This document shows positions 35,801 through 43,115 of a stretch of DNA of 64,000 nt, piece after piece. Below the pieces are notes generated by a model that worked only from the letters and a program-made list of their open reading frames with translations, made no database searches and was not told where the DNA came from. Source of the DNA: Plecoglossus altivelis (taxonomy: Eukaryota; Chordata; Actinopteri; Osmeriformes; Plecoglossidae); the NCBI GenBank assembly GCA_036571765.1, contig BROE01000016.1, positions 17,626,121 to 17,690,120 on the forward strand, read 5' to 3'. A program made the translations under genes and the position numbers. Each line of letters begins with the position of its first letter. Position 1 is the stretch's first letter.

Positions 35801-36253
35801 AGGAAGAATCAACACCAGTATCAACGAATAATGTGCGGAACTTAAAGAGAAGCGGACATTTGGTAGGCTGCGATGTAAGTTTAAGACAATGGTCTACTAC
35901 TCGGCCTTCAGAGATCGCAAACTTGTGAAAATCTAGATGTTAATTTGATTTACAACGGGGGAAAAAGTACACAAAGTCTTCCAAGACTTTCAGCAAAAAG
36001 CTGAACACGGTTGCGAAATAAAAGCTCCACGGAATCAGTCATGTTGAAATGTACGTCAACATTACCCTCTAGTGGTTCATTTAAGATGAGCTATACTAAG
36101 ATAAATCCGGATTTAGCTAAGTACTAGTATAAATTATGTAGTGATTTGACACCATCATAGCCGTTGTTTCTGACCTTAATCTTCGGCTGATATTATCTTA
36201 ATGATGTTACCCATCTCTTCACTCACCTTAATGACGAACTTGTGAGGAGGCAT
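8255..36253 (-). CDS. SLX4IP: SLX4IP (SLX4-interacting protein), first five coding exons, 3' part not found
   Basis: Coding exons on the minus strand, in order: 36253-36227, 28070 to about 27961, 26754-26628, 10082-10005 and 8343-8255. Exon 1 encodes MPPHKFVIK, like the human start MASKKFAVK. Exon 2 begins CGNYAVLVDLYSLPLG, against CGNFAVLVDLHILPQG in human as I recall it. Exon 3 begins EVTDLIRGAVDQRVKLF. Exon 4 contains FVKRHCRLRCVV (human FLKRGIRLRCIR). Exon 5 contains LRVFPERCVVCASRP. Splice sites are AG/GT and phases agree from exon 3 to exon 5 (1, 1, 0). At exon 2 the frame closes only if one G is missing at the donor; as written the frame meets TAG at 27960-27958. The rest of the protein should lie left of the window or was not recognised between 1 and 8254. 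The family partners the SLX4-XPF nuclease scaffold in telomere and crosslink maintenance. The gene is divergent from MKKS, as in human. Confidence 0.85.
8878..9455. repeat. Minisatellite with CCCCAGCCTCTCT-type units
   Basis: Variable copies of CTCTCCCCAGCCTCTCTCCC with inserted CCACCCGGACC. Gives Pro/Ser/Leu-rich open frames in all three plus-strand frames, which is why none is called a gene. Confidence 0.95.
9762..9812. repeat. 12-bp tandem repeat, four copies
   Basis: GGAAACCAGCAA repeated about four times before a unique segment that leads to SLX4IP exon 4. Confidence 0.9.
10005..10082 (-). CDS. SLX4IP: SLX4IP coding exon 4
   Basis: 78 bases between acceptor TTGAACAG and donor GTGAGT, phase 1 at both ends. 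It reads SGFYLVGDFVKRHCRLRCVV followed by QERYG, aligned with the human KRGIRLRCIR region. It lies in a short island of unique sequence between repeat arrays. Confidence 0.82.
10768..11005. repeat. TG microsatellite, interrupted
   Basis: (TG)n with regular GTGAGTGCGTGTGTGG interruptions, about 240 bp. Confidence 0.94.
11010..12530. other. Unique intronic sequence, no gene recognised
   Basis: Lies in SLX4IP intron 3. No exon with family similarity or conserved splice phase was found on either strand. Confidence 0.5.
12535..13478. repeat. CT-rich tract interrupted by the N gap
   Basis: CTCTCCCTCC sequence on both sides of the gap. Confidence 0.9.
12679..13424. other. Assembly gap of 746 N
   Basis: An unbroken run of N inside a CT-rich simple repeat. 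Both edges are CT-rich, so the gap interrupts a long pyrimidine tract whose true length is unknown. Confidence 0.99.
13838..14428. repeat. CA-rich array with a higher-order unit
   Basis: (CA)n interrupted by recurrent CACCCACATACACTCCA and CTCTAACCACACACATCAC blocks, about 100 bp apart, so the array has a composite unit beyond simple CA. Confidence 0.92.
14595..14697. repeat. GGA-rich simple repeat
   Basis: GGGGGAGGAGGAGG-type units, about 100 bp. Confidence 0.85.
14815..15366. repeat. Minisatellite with GCTGTCTGGCTGTGCTGAGC-type units
   Basis: About 26 copies of a 20- to 22-bp unit, with alternation of CTGTCTGG, CTGTTTGG and CTGTGTGG and of GAGAGA versus GAGCAG. Opposite-strand frames give Ser/Gln/Thr-rich repeats. 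Confidence 0.95.
15508..15552. repeat. TG microsatellite
   Basis: About 22 uninterrupted TG units. Confidence 0.95.
15615..15945. repeat. CT-rich array with a ~60-bp composite unit
   Basis: Three copies of a segment with CATCCTTCCATCTCCTCTCT and CACACCCCTCACCC, separated by (CT)n of variable length. Confidence 0.9.
15950..16315. other. Unique intronic sequence
   Basis: Nothing recognised apart from a GGA/poly-G stretch at 16108-16133. Confidence 0.5.
16318..16622. repeat. GGGA-rich simple repeat
   Basis: GGGAGGGAGGAGGG-type purine tract with a GAGA segment in the middle. Confidence 0.94.
16625..18165. other. Mostly unique intronic sequence with a short duplication
   Basis: No exon recognised. 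At 18020-18118 a ~48-bp segment containing GCCTGCTAGCCTCCTAATGG is present twice in tandem. G-rich stretches lie at 16975-17055. Confidence 0.5.
18170..18555. repeat. GGAGA-type minisatellite
   Basis: Copies of GGGAGGAAGAGGAGAGAAGG, about 20-45 bp apart, with inserted GCCAGAAAGG blocks. Confidence 0.94.
18560..19635. other. Unique intronic sequence, no gene recognised
   Basis: A GTGTGTGT and CACACACA pair at 19160-19213 could form a hairpin. Open frames here lack domains. Confidence 0.5.
19640..20415. repeat. CT-rich minisatellite (CTCTCCCAGCCTCC type)
   Basis: Many copies of CCCTCTCTCCCAGCCTCC with frequent one-base insertions and deletions. A shorter version recurs at 20925-21120. Confidence 0.93.
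20390..20910. repeat. Duplicated block, copy 1
   Basis: A unique segment after the CT array contains GAGCTAATCATGAATTCA, an A-rich tract, AAACGCCAGCGAA, GTCAATAAAACCT and GTGAATCCACACT. The same landmarks in the same order recur at 21110-21625. Differences are mostly small insertions and deletions. Confidence 0.9.
21110..21625. repeat. Duplicated block, copy 2
   Basis: Second copy of the block at 20390-20910, also preceded by a short CT array. The copies differ by scattered one- or two-base indels, some in homopolymers, as expected for an assembly duplication built from noisy long reads rather than an old duplication. Confidence 0.9.
21630..22345. other. Unique intronic sequence with a C-rich patch
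   Basis: No gene recognised. CCCCCCCCCCGCGCGC at about 21769 and CG-rich broken CA sequence just before it look atypical of the surrounding DNA. Confidence 0.45.
22350..22452. repeat. CACACTGTCTCTCT tandem repeat, left of the 39-bp array
   Basis: Six to seven copies of a 12- to 16-bp unit. The same unit forms a much longer array to the right of the 39-bp array (24420-25115). Confidence 0.9.
22546..24098. repeat. 39-bp minisatellite, about 40 copies, with a central palindrome
   Basis: Head-to-tail unit: ATGATTAGACTAAAGA, then a variable TGGTTGGTG/CTGTTGGCG/TCGTTGATG part, then ATGCTACATGTAGC. It includes the perfect 12-bp palindrome GCTACATGTAGC. Because 39 is a multiple of three and no frame of the unit creates a stop in the relevant phase, an open frame over 500 codons long runs along each strand. 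No signal peptide, domain or splice structure supports either as a protein. Confidence 0.97.
24420..25115. repeat. CACACTGTCTCTCTCT tandem array, about 0.7 kb
   Basis: About 45 variants of TCTCTCTCTCACACTG and TCTCTCTTTCACACTG, with occasional CACACACACACTG extensions. Confidence 0.95.
25325..25520. repeat. CTGT/CTGC tetranucleotide repeat
   Basis: (CTGT)n and (CTGC)n runs with three or four copies of GCTACTACAG between them. Confidence 0.9.
25525..26310. other. Unique intronic sequence
   Basis: No gene recognised. Short tandem GGGATACCTGTACCT occurs at 25860-25915 and a CT tract at 26045-26095. Confidence 0.5.
26320..26535. repeat. GGGGGCAGGATGGA-type minisatellite
   Basis: About 14 copies of a 14- to 17-bp unit, just beyond SLX4IP exon 3 in transcript direction. 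Confidence 0.93.
26628..26754 (-). CDS. SLX4IP: SLX4IP coding exon 3
   Basis: 127 bases between acceptor CTCCACAG and donor GTATCC. It reads EVTDLIRGAVDQRVKLFKE, then an Arg-rich stretch and ends SVQ plus one base. Human SLX4IP at this place reads EEVCLLLKETIDSRVQEY, with the same helix-like pattern. Confidence 0.8.
26936..27930. other. Error-rich looking intronic sequence
   Basis: A poly-G run at 26940-26959 is followed by about 1 kb whose purine-rich and CA-rich parts are broken by frequent CG dinucleotides and apparent single-base changes. No gene recognised. It lies next to SLX4IP exon 2, whose donor is one base out of phase. Confidence 0.5.
27961..28070 (-). CDS. SLX4IP: SLX4IP coding exon 2, donor site one base out of phase
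   Basis: The acceptor TGTGTGTCAG is followed by TGTGGGAACTATGC, reading CGNYAVLVDLYSLPLG, then a Ser/Arg-rich tail ending SERQ. The nearest good donor, GTAGGC at 27960, leaves 110 bases, so it does not match the phase-0 start of exon 3. One additional G would give CAG|GTAGGC and 111 bases. Neighbouring sequence to the left looks error-rich, so an assembly indel is the simplest explanation. The 3' boundary is therefore approximate. Confidence 0.75.
28308..28498. repeat. GGGAGAAAGGGAGGGAGAGA repeat
   Basis: Eight or so imperfect copies of a 20- to 26-bp purine unit with CAGG at the boundary. Confidence 0.93.
28650..28985. repeat. 10-bp minisatellite GCAGAGCTGT
   Basis: About 33 copies with variants GTAGAGCTGT, TCAGAGCTGT and ACAGAGCTGT. 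AGAGCT and AGCT steps are conserved in nearly every copy. Confidence 0.95.
28990..29825. other. Unique intronic sequence
   Basis: No gene recognised; a CA/CGCA stretch at 29315-29350 only. Confidence 0.5.
29826..29926. repeat. TG microsatellite, about 100 bp
   Basis: (TG)n with a few CGTG interruptions near the right end. Confidence 0.96.
30235..31185. repeat. 23-bp minisatellite, about 40 copies
   Basis: Unit CTCCACCCTGCCCTTCTCTC plus TAC or TGC, repeated for about 0.95 kb. Because 23 is not a multiple of three, the translated peptide cycles every 69 bases and all three plus frames stay open (Leu/Pro/Ser/Thr-rich). Confidence 0.96.
31190..33995. other. SLX4IP intron 1 sequence with one hAT-type element
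   Basis: Mostly unique. Poly-G after a TG run at 32720-32747 and again at 33377-33392. No exon with family similarity was found. Confidence 0.5.
32003..32184. mobile_element. Small non-autonomous hAT-type element in SLX4IP intron 1
   Basis: The 182-bp element begins CAGGGGTCATCAACTCCAG and ends GAGTTGGTGACCCCTG, with long imperfect terminal inverted repeats. The 8-bp flanks GAATAGAT and GAATAGAC look like a target-site duplication with one change. This terminal sequence is familiar from many teleost genomes. Confidence 0.82.
34005..34315. repeat. 21-bp minisatellite, about 15 copies
   Basis: Unit CAGCCGTGCACCTTTCAGAG plus T, with the palindrome GTGCAC in each copy. As 21 is a multiple of three, heptapeptide-periodic open frames appear on both strands (VSRAPFT type on plus). 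No gene structure supports them. Confidence 0.95.
34490..34745. repeat. CTGCAG-type short tandem repeats
   Basis: Two arrays: GCAGTCT at 34498-34568 and GGGTCTGCAGGGTGCA at 34618-34735. Confidence 0.92.
34858..35095. repeat. CA microsatellite with CAGACA interruptions
   Basis: About 240 bp, (CA)n with recurrent ACGCAGACACACA. Confidence 0.94.
35100..36225. other. Unique sequence in SLX4IP intron 1
   Basis: Between the CA array and exon 1; contains a (GCTA)n stretch at 35451-35475. No other feature recognised. Confidence 0.5.
36227..36253 (-). CDS. SLX4IP: SLX4IP coding exon 1
   Basis: Nine codons from ATG at 36253-36251, ending in AAG before the donor GTGAGT. Just upstream (toward higher coordinates) a pyrimidine-rich acceptor ends at 36277, so this exon probably carries about 23 bases of 5' leader and is preceded by a non-coding exon near 37000 that ends with a GTGAGA donor at 36997. 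The leader exon is inferred only from splice-like signals. Confidence 0.75.
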
Positions 36254-37460
36254 TTTGAAAAGGACGCGTCTGTGATCTGAGAAGAGAAAATACATCAAAT
36301 CTGTGCCCCGTTTTGGAAACCCTTTTGACAATAAACATGCCAAGTGCAACAATGCTGTTAAGGGTACAATATTTACAAATAAAGTATTTGTAATACAAAT
36401 AGTTAAACGTAGTTTTCAGTGTAGTCTAGCCATTACAACACCATCTGTGAAACAGCCAAGTAGGAAAGGCTAAGCAGAGATACTACAGTATGATGAATGT
36501 GACCCGTCTGGGCATGATATGGTGTAATACGACTGGATAAACCTCTTCTGACGATTTCTACATTTAAGAAAACTGTCCAGAGACACTTCAGTCCTGCAAC
36601 ATCGATGTCAGTCTTTTTAATAATGTATTTTATTGTGATTAAACGATGTAGCTGGAGTAGCACTAAGCCGACTTAGCTTGAGCTATCTTACTTGACTAGC
36701 TAGCTAGCTAGCTAGCTAGATCTAGCCTTTTAGTAGTATAAATTAGTAAATCAATCATTGATTGCTCTACGTTTTTAAGTTGCAGTGATTAAAGTCGAAT
36801 ATATCATAGTCATCGAATTTGATACAAATGTATATATTCTGTATCTGGATAATAAACAAGAAGCATTTGATTATGAATCAACTTAATGACTCTGTTTTCA
36901 ATCGATTTGAGATCGAGTGTTCATTAATCTTATTTTCAACCTACCAATTCTTGCGCCAAATGTTTTGAAGTGAAATGAAAGACCCTGACGCTCTCACCAC
37001 TGCCATGGGAACACTTGAATACCACGGAGAAGCCTGTTATTCATTTAAATCAAAACGTAAATATTCATGATATTTATAACTTTTCGTAGATAAAAATGTT
37101 TTATTAGAGTATATTTTGTATAAAATATTTGATAATACAGCACAAAACAATACTTTTGTGATTTCAACGGCGCCCCCTTTTTTTATTTCTTGTCAGGCAG
37201 ATATAGGACAGCAGAACAGCGGACGTCATTTCTTGACGCCATGCAACTGCTTATCTTACGGCAACAACGTATCTTAAATCTTCAACTTTAGATGTATTTT
37301 GTCGTTCATTTGTTGTGTCATTTGATGTCGTATCGCACAGTGGGACGGTGTACTGAAGTTAATGACTTCAAAACAACTTTGAGATCTTTCTATTTGATCC
37401 ATAGTATACAGTAACTCATATTTGCTAGCTAGCTGCACAGTTGCGCTAACGACGTGAGCC
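36254..37460. promoter_or_regulatory. Shared SLX4IP/MKKS divergent promoter region
   Basis: The start codons of SLX4IP (minus) and MKKS (plus) are 1.2 kb apart with no other gene between. Splice-like signals place a non-coding SLX4IP leader exon ending near 36998, so the true promoter is probably between about 37010 and 37450. (GCTA)n repeats lie at about 36697-36718. No TATA box could be assigned. Confidence 0.5.
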
Positions 37461-39909
37461 ATGTCTCGGCTCTGTAAAAAATCACCGTCTGTTTGTACTG
37501 ATTGTCCGTTGAGTAACGGTGAGATCTATCGTAAAATGAGTCTTATGAGGCAGGTCCTCTCGTCCTCTTTCGGTCCGCAAGGCAGACTGAAGCAAGTACA
37601 CAACAACGTAGGAGGACACGTTTTAACAACGTCCATTTCTTCTGTGCTCCTTCAAGCCGTTCCGTCATCGGAACCTTTGCTCAAACTTATCACAGCTTCG
37701 ATTCTTAATCATGTCTCGCGTTTCAGCGACTGTGGTTTGTTTGCTGGCATTCTCTGCTTTTCCCTCATTCATCAAGCGAGGGAGTCTTGCTTAAAGGGTA
37801 GCGTTGCAATAAAAGTGTATAGACAATTATTGGTTATGTGTACCAATTATCTTAATCAGGACGATTGCACTTGTAAAATCAAAATAGATTACTCCAGCAG
37901 CCAGAGTTTGGTAACTTTAGCACACACGGTAATATCCAGCAAACCAGCTTGTATGCTGACGGACAGAGAACTACGACATGTTAGCATGCTGACAGTCCAG
38001 GCCTTCTTACTCTCTGTTCCATGCTGCTCCCCTGGCAAGGTCAGTCTTGGCAGAACAGTGACCATCCCAGTCGAAGGGCCGTCTGTGCTCGAATCTGCCC
38101 TGCTTCCTGGTTTGCTGGTGGAAGCACCAGATATGCTCCCCCTTACAAATGAGTCTGAGCCATCAGTCGCACTCCGCCTGGTGTTGTTTGATGTGTCTCT
38201 GTCTGGGGATCTGGTTGGTCTGGGTGAGGGGACTCTGGAGGTGCAGCCAGGAGCTGATCCAGAGTCAGACGTCCTGGAGCAGCTGCTGAAACTGGGAGAG
38301 CAGGCAGTGAAGGAGGGTGTGGTTGTGTTTGCCTGTCAGAAGGTAATCCACCCAGCCCTGCAGCATTACCTCAGGAGACACAGTGTCGTTGTGATGGAAA
38401 GACTTGGAGTCACACAAGTGGCCCCAATCCTTCAAATGACGGGTACGTATGACCGGGGAATTCAACCACAAAGGTAAAAGTGATGTAGGGATCCCAACCT
38501 ATCGTGGCGTCATCTCGCAGGTGCTCAGCCTGTCTCCACGTTCTACTCTCCCATCCCACCTGAGGCCTACGGGCAGGTGAAATCTGTGACCTTGAAACAG
38601 TTTGGATCCAAACGGATGCTTCATCTGCTTCCTGTTGGGGAGCCGCTCGTCTGCACAATGGTCCTCTGCCACAGGAACGAAACCATGCTGAGCGAGCTAA
38701 GGGTGAGCTACCGCTACCTCACTTCCTGTTTCAACCTCACTTCCTGTTTCAACCTCACCAGAATTATGGGGGGAACCAAGGGCGGGGGGAGGGGCATGCG
38801 TGATGACCCGTGGGTGGTCGCGCCGAAAAGGAGTGGGAAAAAACCATGCTCCCAGCCTGGCCTGATTCATGCTGCACGTTTGAAGTTCCATCTAGAACAG
38901 TGGTTCTTAACCTTGTTGGAGGTACTGAACCCCACCAGTTTCATATGCGCATTCACCGAACCCTTCTTAATTGAAAAACGGAAATATGATTTTTTTCATA
39001 GTCATATAATCATATGAGTCAGGTGTGTGTCTTGACCTCCACCGAACCCCTGGGGTTCGATTGAACCACTGGTCTAGAGTAACAGGAAGGAGTGTGGTGC
39101 ATGCCGCAGCTTCCTAGCCATAACTTTTCTTTATTATTTGCGTCATTGACGACGTACCATCTGTTTAGTTGTTTCTCAGTGTAAAGAGAAGAACTTTCTC
39201 TGTTCTGAACTATAGATAGTGGTCATGTTCTCTCTCTCCTGATGTCATTTCATGTGTTTCAGGTTGTGTGTGCCAAGGCAGAGAAGGTGCTGAGGCTAAC
39301 CCTCAGAGACCCATCTGCTCTCCTAGGAGGAGGGTGCACAGAGACAAACCTGGCAACTCACATCAGACACAAGGTGCCGCACCTCCCTCACGTATCCAGT
39401 TGCAGCACATGAGCTGATGGCTAGCGCTGTGTTTCCTAGTATCCTGGTACAACGTGTCAATCATGTTTCCATCACAGAGCCAGAAGGAAGGAGCAGAGTT
39501 AGCGTGTGCAGTTGGGTGTTCTAAGGCGGAGTTTCTTCTGGGAACGGAAGCGTTCTGCTCCTCCCTGGAGTCAGTCGCCCGCTCGCTGGAACACGAAGGT
39601 GGAGAATGCCTCATAGATCTGTCACACGCTCACCGGTGGACGGTACCCAGAGACCAGGCCTCCCAGGGCGGGTGGGGAGACGTGGTGAGCGCCTGTGGGT
39701 GTGGCCTGCTGGAGAACAGCCAGGGGCTAGAGTGGACCCCTGTTAACAGCCGTTTCCTGCCGTTCCCCTCAGCAGGCGTCAGGAGAGACTCCTCCTCTAA
39801 GCCTCGACTGTTAGACTCTTTCACAGCCAAGCTCAATGCTCTGCAGGTTGCCGTGGAGACTGCTAATCTTGTGTTGGATATTAGGTATGTCATTCAAGAT
39901 GTAAACTAG
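37461..39909 (+). CDS. MKKS: MKKS / BBS6, chaperonin-like protein of the BBSome assembly complex, complete
   Basis: Four coding exons: 37461-38442, 38521-38702, 39263-39373 and 39478-39909, together 1707 bases or 568 residues (human 570). All junctions are GT-AG and in phase. Exon 1 starts MSRLCKKSPSVC and carries the chaperonin-like signatures SSFGPQGRLKQVHN and NHVSRFSDCGLFAGILC; later come SKPACMLT, LPGLLVE, CQKVIHPALQHYL and RLGVTQVAPI. Exon 3 has LRDPSALLGGGCTET. Exon 4 has SLEHEGGECL and ends in AVETANLVLDIRYVIQD. The family resembles group II chaperonin (CCT) subunits; it acts with BBS10, BBS12 and CCT to build the BBSome at the centrosome and basal body. Intron 2 holds a small hAT-type element. 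The start matches the human start, with the ATG in the context GAGCCATGT. It is divergent from SLX4IP and convergent with SRD5A2. No frameshift or stop was seen. Confidence 0.95.
38898..39071. mobile_element. Small non-autonomous hAT-type element in MKKS intron 2
   Basis: The 174-bp insertion begins CAGTGGTTCTTAACC and ends GGTTCGATTGAACCACTG, giving imperfect terminal inverted repeats. The 8-bp flanks ATCTAGAA and GTCTAGAG fit the nTCTAGAn target duplication of Charlie-type hAT elements. It has no coding capacity. Confidence 0.8.
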
Positions 39910-40958
39910 TGAGATGGTGCTTTTCTGAGGTGGAATGTTGGATTGTTTTGAGTGTTTGAGTTGTTTGTCTTTTCAGTTTGCGCTGTGAAGGGCTGTTTTG
40001 TAATACCTTACTTCTAACACTAGGTGTTAGTACTTTAGTTATCATACTTCTGGGAAGGGATTCTGTAAATACTTATATAAATCAGAGGATAAAATCAGTC
40101 AATATGAATGTTCATAAACATGTTAATATATTTGGAAGTTTAACAGGGATGTTATTAAGTAAATGTTTCACGTCAACTCGAGTGAGAGAATCGGACAAAA
40201 ACCAAGGAGTAAAGAAAATAGAGTTTATTACCATCTTTTCTCACACCTGTTCATCCTCCCCTCACCATGCTAATTACCTGTCAAGACTACGCTGTATTGG
40301 AAAAAGGCATTCAGAAATGGAGTACGGCAGTTTTCTGAAGAGACTGCATGCCATGCTATGATGTCATCGTGAATACACAGCCATGAAGATTACAACAGGA
40401 AGTTAGTAACTGTAGTTAGCTTCTCGTGCAGAACAAAGGTGTCGTTTCTGAGAAGGGTTATCAGCTTTTAAGGGAGAGGGGGCACAACTTAAAATACACA
40501 AGACTGACAACGCAGGTAGTTGTCTGAGTATATCTGTGTGTGTTTCTTTGAAGGGGATATTGCTCCATTATTATCTCCTGAGTAACAGTAATGATACATG
40601 CGAGTGAAACAAACAAGTTGACCGTTTTTTTTGCCTGGTGAGAAAACTTGGACTGAATTGGACAAGTTAATTACTTTAAAATAAGTCTTTGAACCTTCCA
40701 AGAAAGATTTCCTTCACTTGAAAGGATCTTAGAGATAAAGACACATTTTAAAAATCTATGGATGTGATAAATGGTTTGAATCTGGACTTTCTGAAAAGGA
40801 GGAGCAGATGAGAGATAGTACGTATCAGGACACAATCCCAACTAAATGTTTCTTGAGCGCAGACTTGAAAACAACACAATTATACGACAAGCTTTTGAAA
40901 GATTCCTGAATTGAATTATTATGGTAGAACAGAATTATTTGTTCCTTGTCTTCCTCTT
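39910..40958. other. MKKS / SRD5A2 tail-to-tail intergenic region
   Basis: Holds the 3' untranslated parts of both genes. TTTATT at 40224-40229 is a candidate minus-strand poly(A) signal for SRD5A2. No clear AATAAA was seen for MKKS on the plus strand. Confidence 0.5.
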
Positions 40959-42606
40959 TCAAAAAATGAATGGAACCAGAGCTTTGCGTAACCTGGGATA
41001 GTCTTTGAATTGTTCGTGATAATACCTGTGACACCAGAAGAAAAGACATGAGTTAGTCTGGATCAATGAAATAATTTACTGTAGAGGTTCTGTGTTGGTT
41101 ACATACCTGTGATGATGATATGCCCTGGGACCGATGAAGCACAAACTGAACAGGGCGAAGGAGAAAGTTGGTAGTGACCACGTGGCTACTGCATAACCAA
41201 ACCACTCCAAGATCTCTCCAAAGTAGTTTGCTCCAGACACGTACTCGAACAGGCCTCCTGAAATACAAAGCAGTAACACGCCATTAAATAGTGTTAGTAA
41301 ACGATCACGGTATCTGCAAGTGTGGTGGCAGGTGTTTCGTTCGTCTTTTTGTGTACATAATCACCTTTAGGAATCTTGTACACAACTTCTCCTGATTTCC
41401 TCAGGTTGCGTAGAATATAATCGCTGTGGATGTTGATGGCCATTCCAATGAGAAACATCATCAAACCTAAAAGTCACACAAAATCCTAACGATGAGGTAG
41501 GAATGTTTTCAAACCGGCAATTAACTCCTGTGAGTCGACTGTTTACCAAAAGAGACTCTTATTTTTGACGAAAGACGACTATTTGGAGATCTGCCTCTCA
41601 CCAGTCACAAAGCGGCAGTCGGACGCCCAGTCTTCCTCGTACTGAGCACAGTGTAGCAGATAATGTGCTTGAAGAAACCCGTTGACAGTGCAGAACAGGC
41701 CAGCCGCCACCATCACATCCAAAGGAAAAGGCTGACTCTTGGTTAGCAGAGAATATACAAAAACCCTACAGAAGGTCAAAAACAAACCTGATTATCACAG
41801 ATTAGTGAGAAGGAAGGAAAGAATATTTTTTTAAAGCATGTGAACCTGACATTCACGTGGTTTAGTAATTACTTTTTATGTTGGTATATTGACAAAAGTT
41901 TGAACTTTTTTATGGCACCACAGAAATGCCCCCCCTCTTAGTGTGGCAGGTCACCAGTGCATTCCTGTGGGTGTTTCTGGCTGTAAGATTACCCCACTAG
42001 GGAGGCCTCTCTCCTTATTGAAAGCCCTCTATTCAAAGTCCCCATCTTATTCTCTGGGCGAAATTAGAGCCGGGTCTCACATTTCAACTTGCTGAGACGA
42101 AATGGTACAGTGTACATACAATTAATTCAATATTTAAAATATATAAATATAGATATATAGATCTATACATATAGATCCGCATAACCAACCAGATCTATAC
42201 ATATAGATCTATATAGAGAGAATCATGTCATGAATTTCTGTTTCCTTTCAGCTCTCAGTTTTGTTCCCTCAGCAGTCGGGTTTGCTGCGTCAACGCAAGC
42301 TTGCTTTCAACAGCTGGTCTCTTCTTACCTTTGGAAGTAGTGAAGGCAGAAGGTTCCAAGGAGCAGGTTTCTTCCCAGGCCTGGAGGTCTGCTTGTGGTG
42401 AGAAGCAGCATCAACAGGGGTACCAGAAGAGCTGGAAGCTCCTGGAAGAACCACGCCACCCGAGCTGGTATCTTCCTGGCATTGGTGGAGACACCCAGGT
42501 AGCGTCCGTAAGAAGCCTGGCATGTTCTGACACGGACCAGGTGTCCAGCACCCGCCAGGATCAGCCCACCGCAGAGAATATGGATCCCGTCTTCCCAGCA
42601 GTGCAT
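40959..42606 (-). CDS. SRD5A2: SRD5A2, 3-oxo-5-alpha-steroid 4-dehydrogenase (steroid 5-alpha-reductase 2), complete
   Basis: Five exons on the minus strand: 42606-42329, 41765-41602, 41466-41365, 41257-41107 and 41025-40959. They sum to 762 bases, 253 residues plus stop (human 254). Exon lengths 164, 102 and 151 equal those I recall for the human gene. The enzyme reduces the 4,5 double bond of testosterone and other 3-oxo-4-ene steroids with NADPH in the ER membrane. Visible signatures: hydrophobic N-terminus, WFFQELP (catalytic Gln-Glu at 55-56), NIHSDYILRNLRK, GLFEYVSGANYFGEILEW, GPRAYHHHRYY and the C-terminal RKALVPFIF. The start MHCWEDG was chosen by length against the family; an upstream in-frame ATG at 42645 would add 13 residues. 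TTTATT at 40224-40229 is a possible poly(A) signal on this strand. Confidence 0.94.
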
Positions 42607-42744
42607 CGTGTCGGTTCTGGACAGAGCTTGGGTCGGCTGGGTCATGCCCAGATTCTGATGACTGTATCTCTAGAATTTGTACGAGAGAGAGAGAAATGTC
42701 TTCTCTGACTCCTCCCCAAATCTAGAAGAGTGTGACAGAGTTGG

Positions 42745-43115
42745 TGAGAGACAGAGAGAGCAAAAGAGAAACAGCCGGGGACTGTGTGAGCGAGACAGCG
42801 AGGAGGGAGAGAGCGAACAAGGGGGGAGAGAGCGAATAAGGGGGGAGAGAGACAGAGCGAGGGGGGAGAGTGACAGAGCGAGGGGCGAGAGAGATAGAGC
42901 GAGGAGGGAGAGAGCGAGCGAGGAGGGAGAGAACGAGCAAGGAGGGAGAGAGCGAGCAAGGGGGGGAGAGAGCGAGAAGCGAGCGGGCGAGGAGCGGGCG
43001 AGGAGAGAGACAGAGCGAGGTGAGGGAGAGACAAAGCGAGGTGAGAGAGAGACGGAGCAAAGGGGGAGAGAGATAGAGCGAGGGGGGAGAGAGATAGAGC
43101 GAGGTGGGAGAAATG
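42745..43115. repeat. GA-rich repeat upstream of SRD5A2
   Basis: Units such as GGGGGGAGAGAGCGAGCAAG, starting about 140 bases upstream of the SRD5A2 start codon. It probably lies in the promoter or 5' leader of that gene. Confidence 0.9.
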
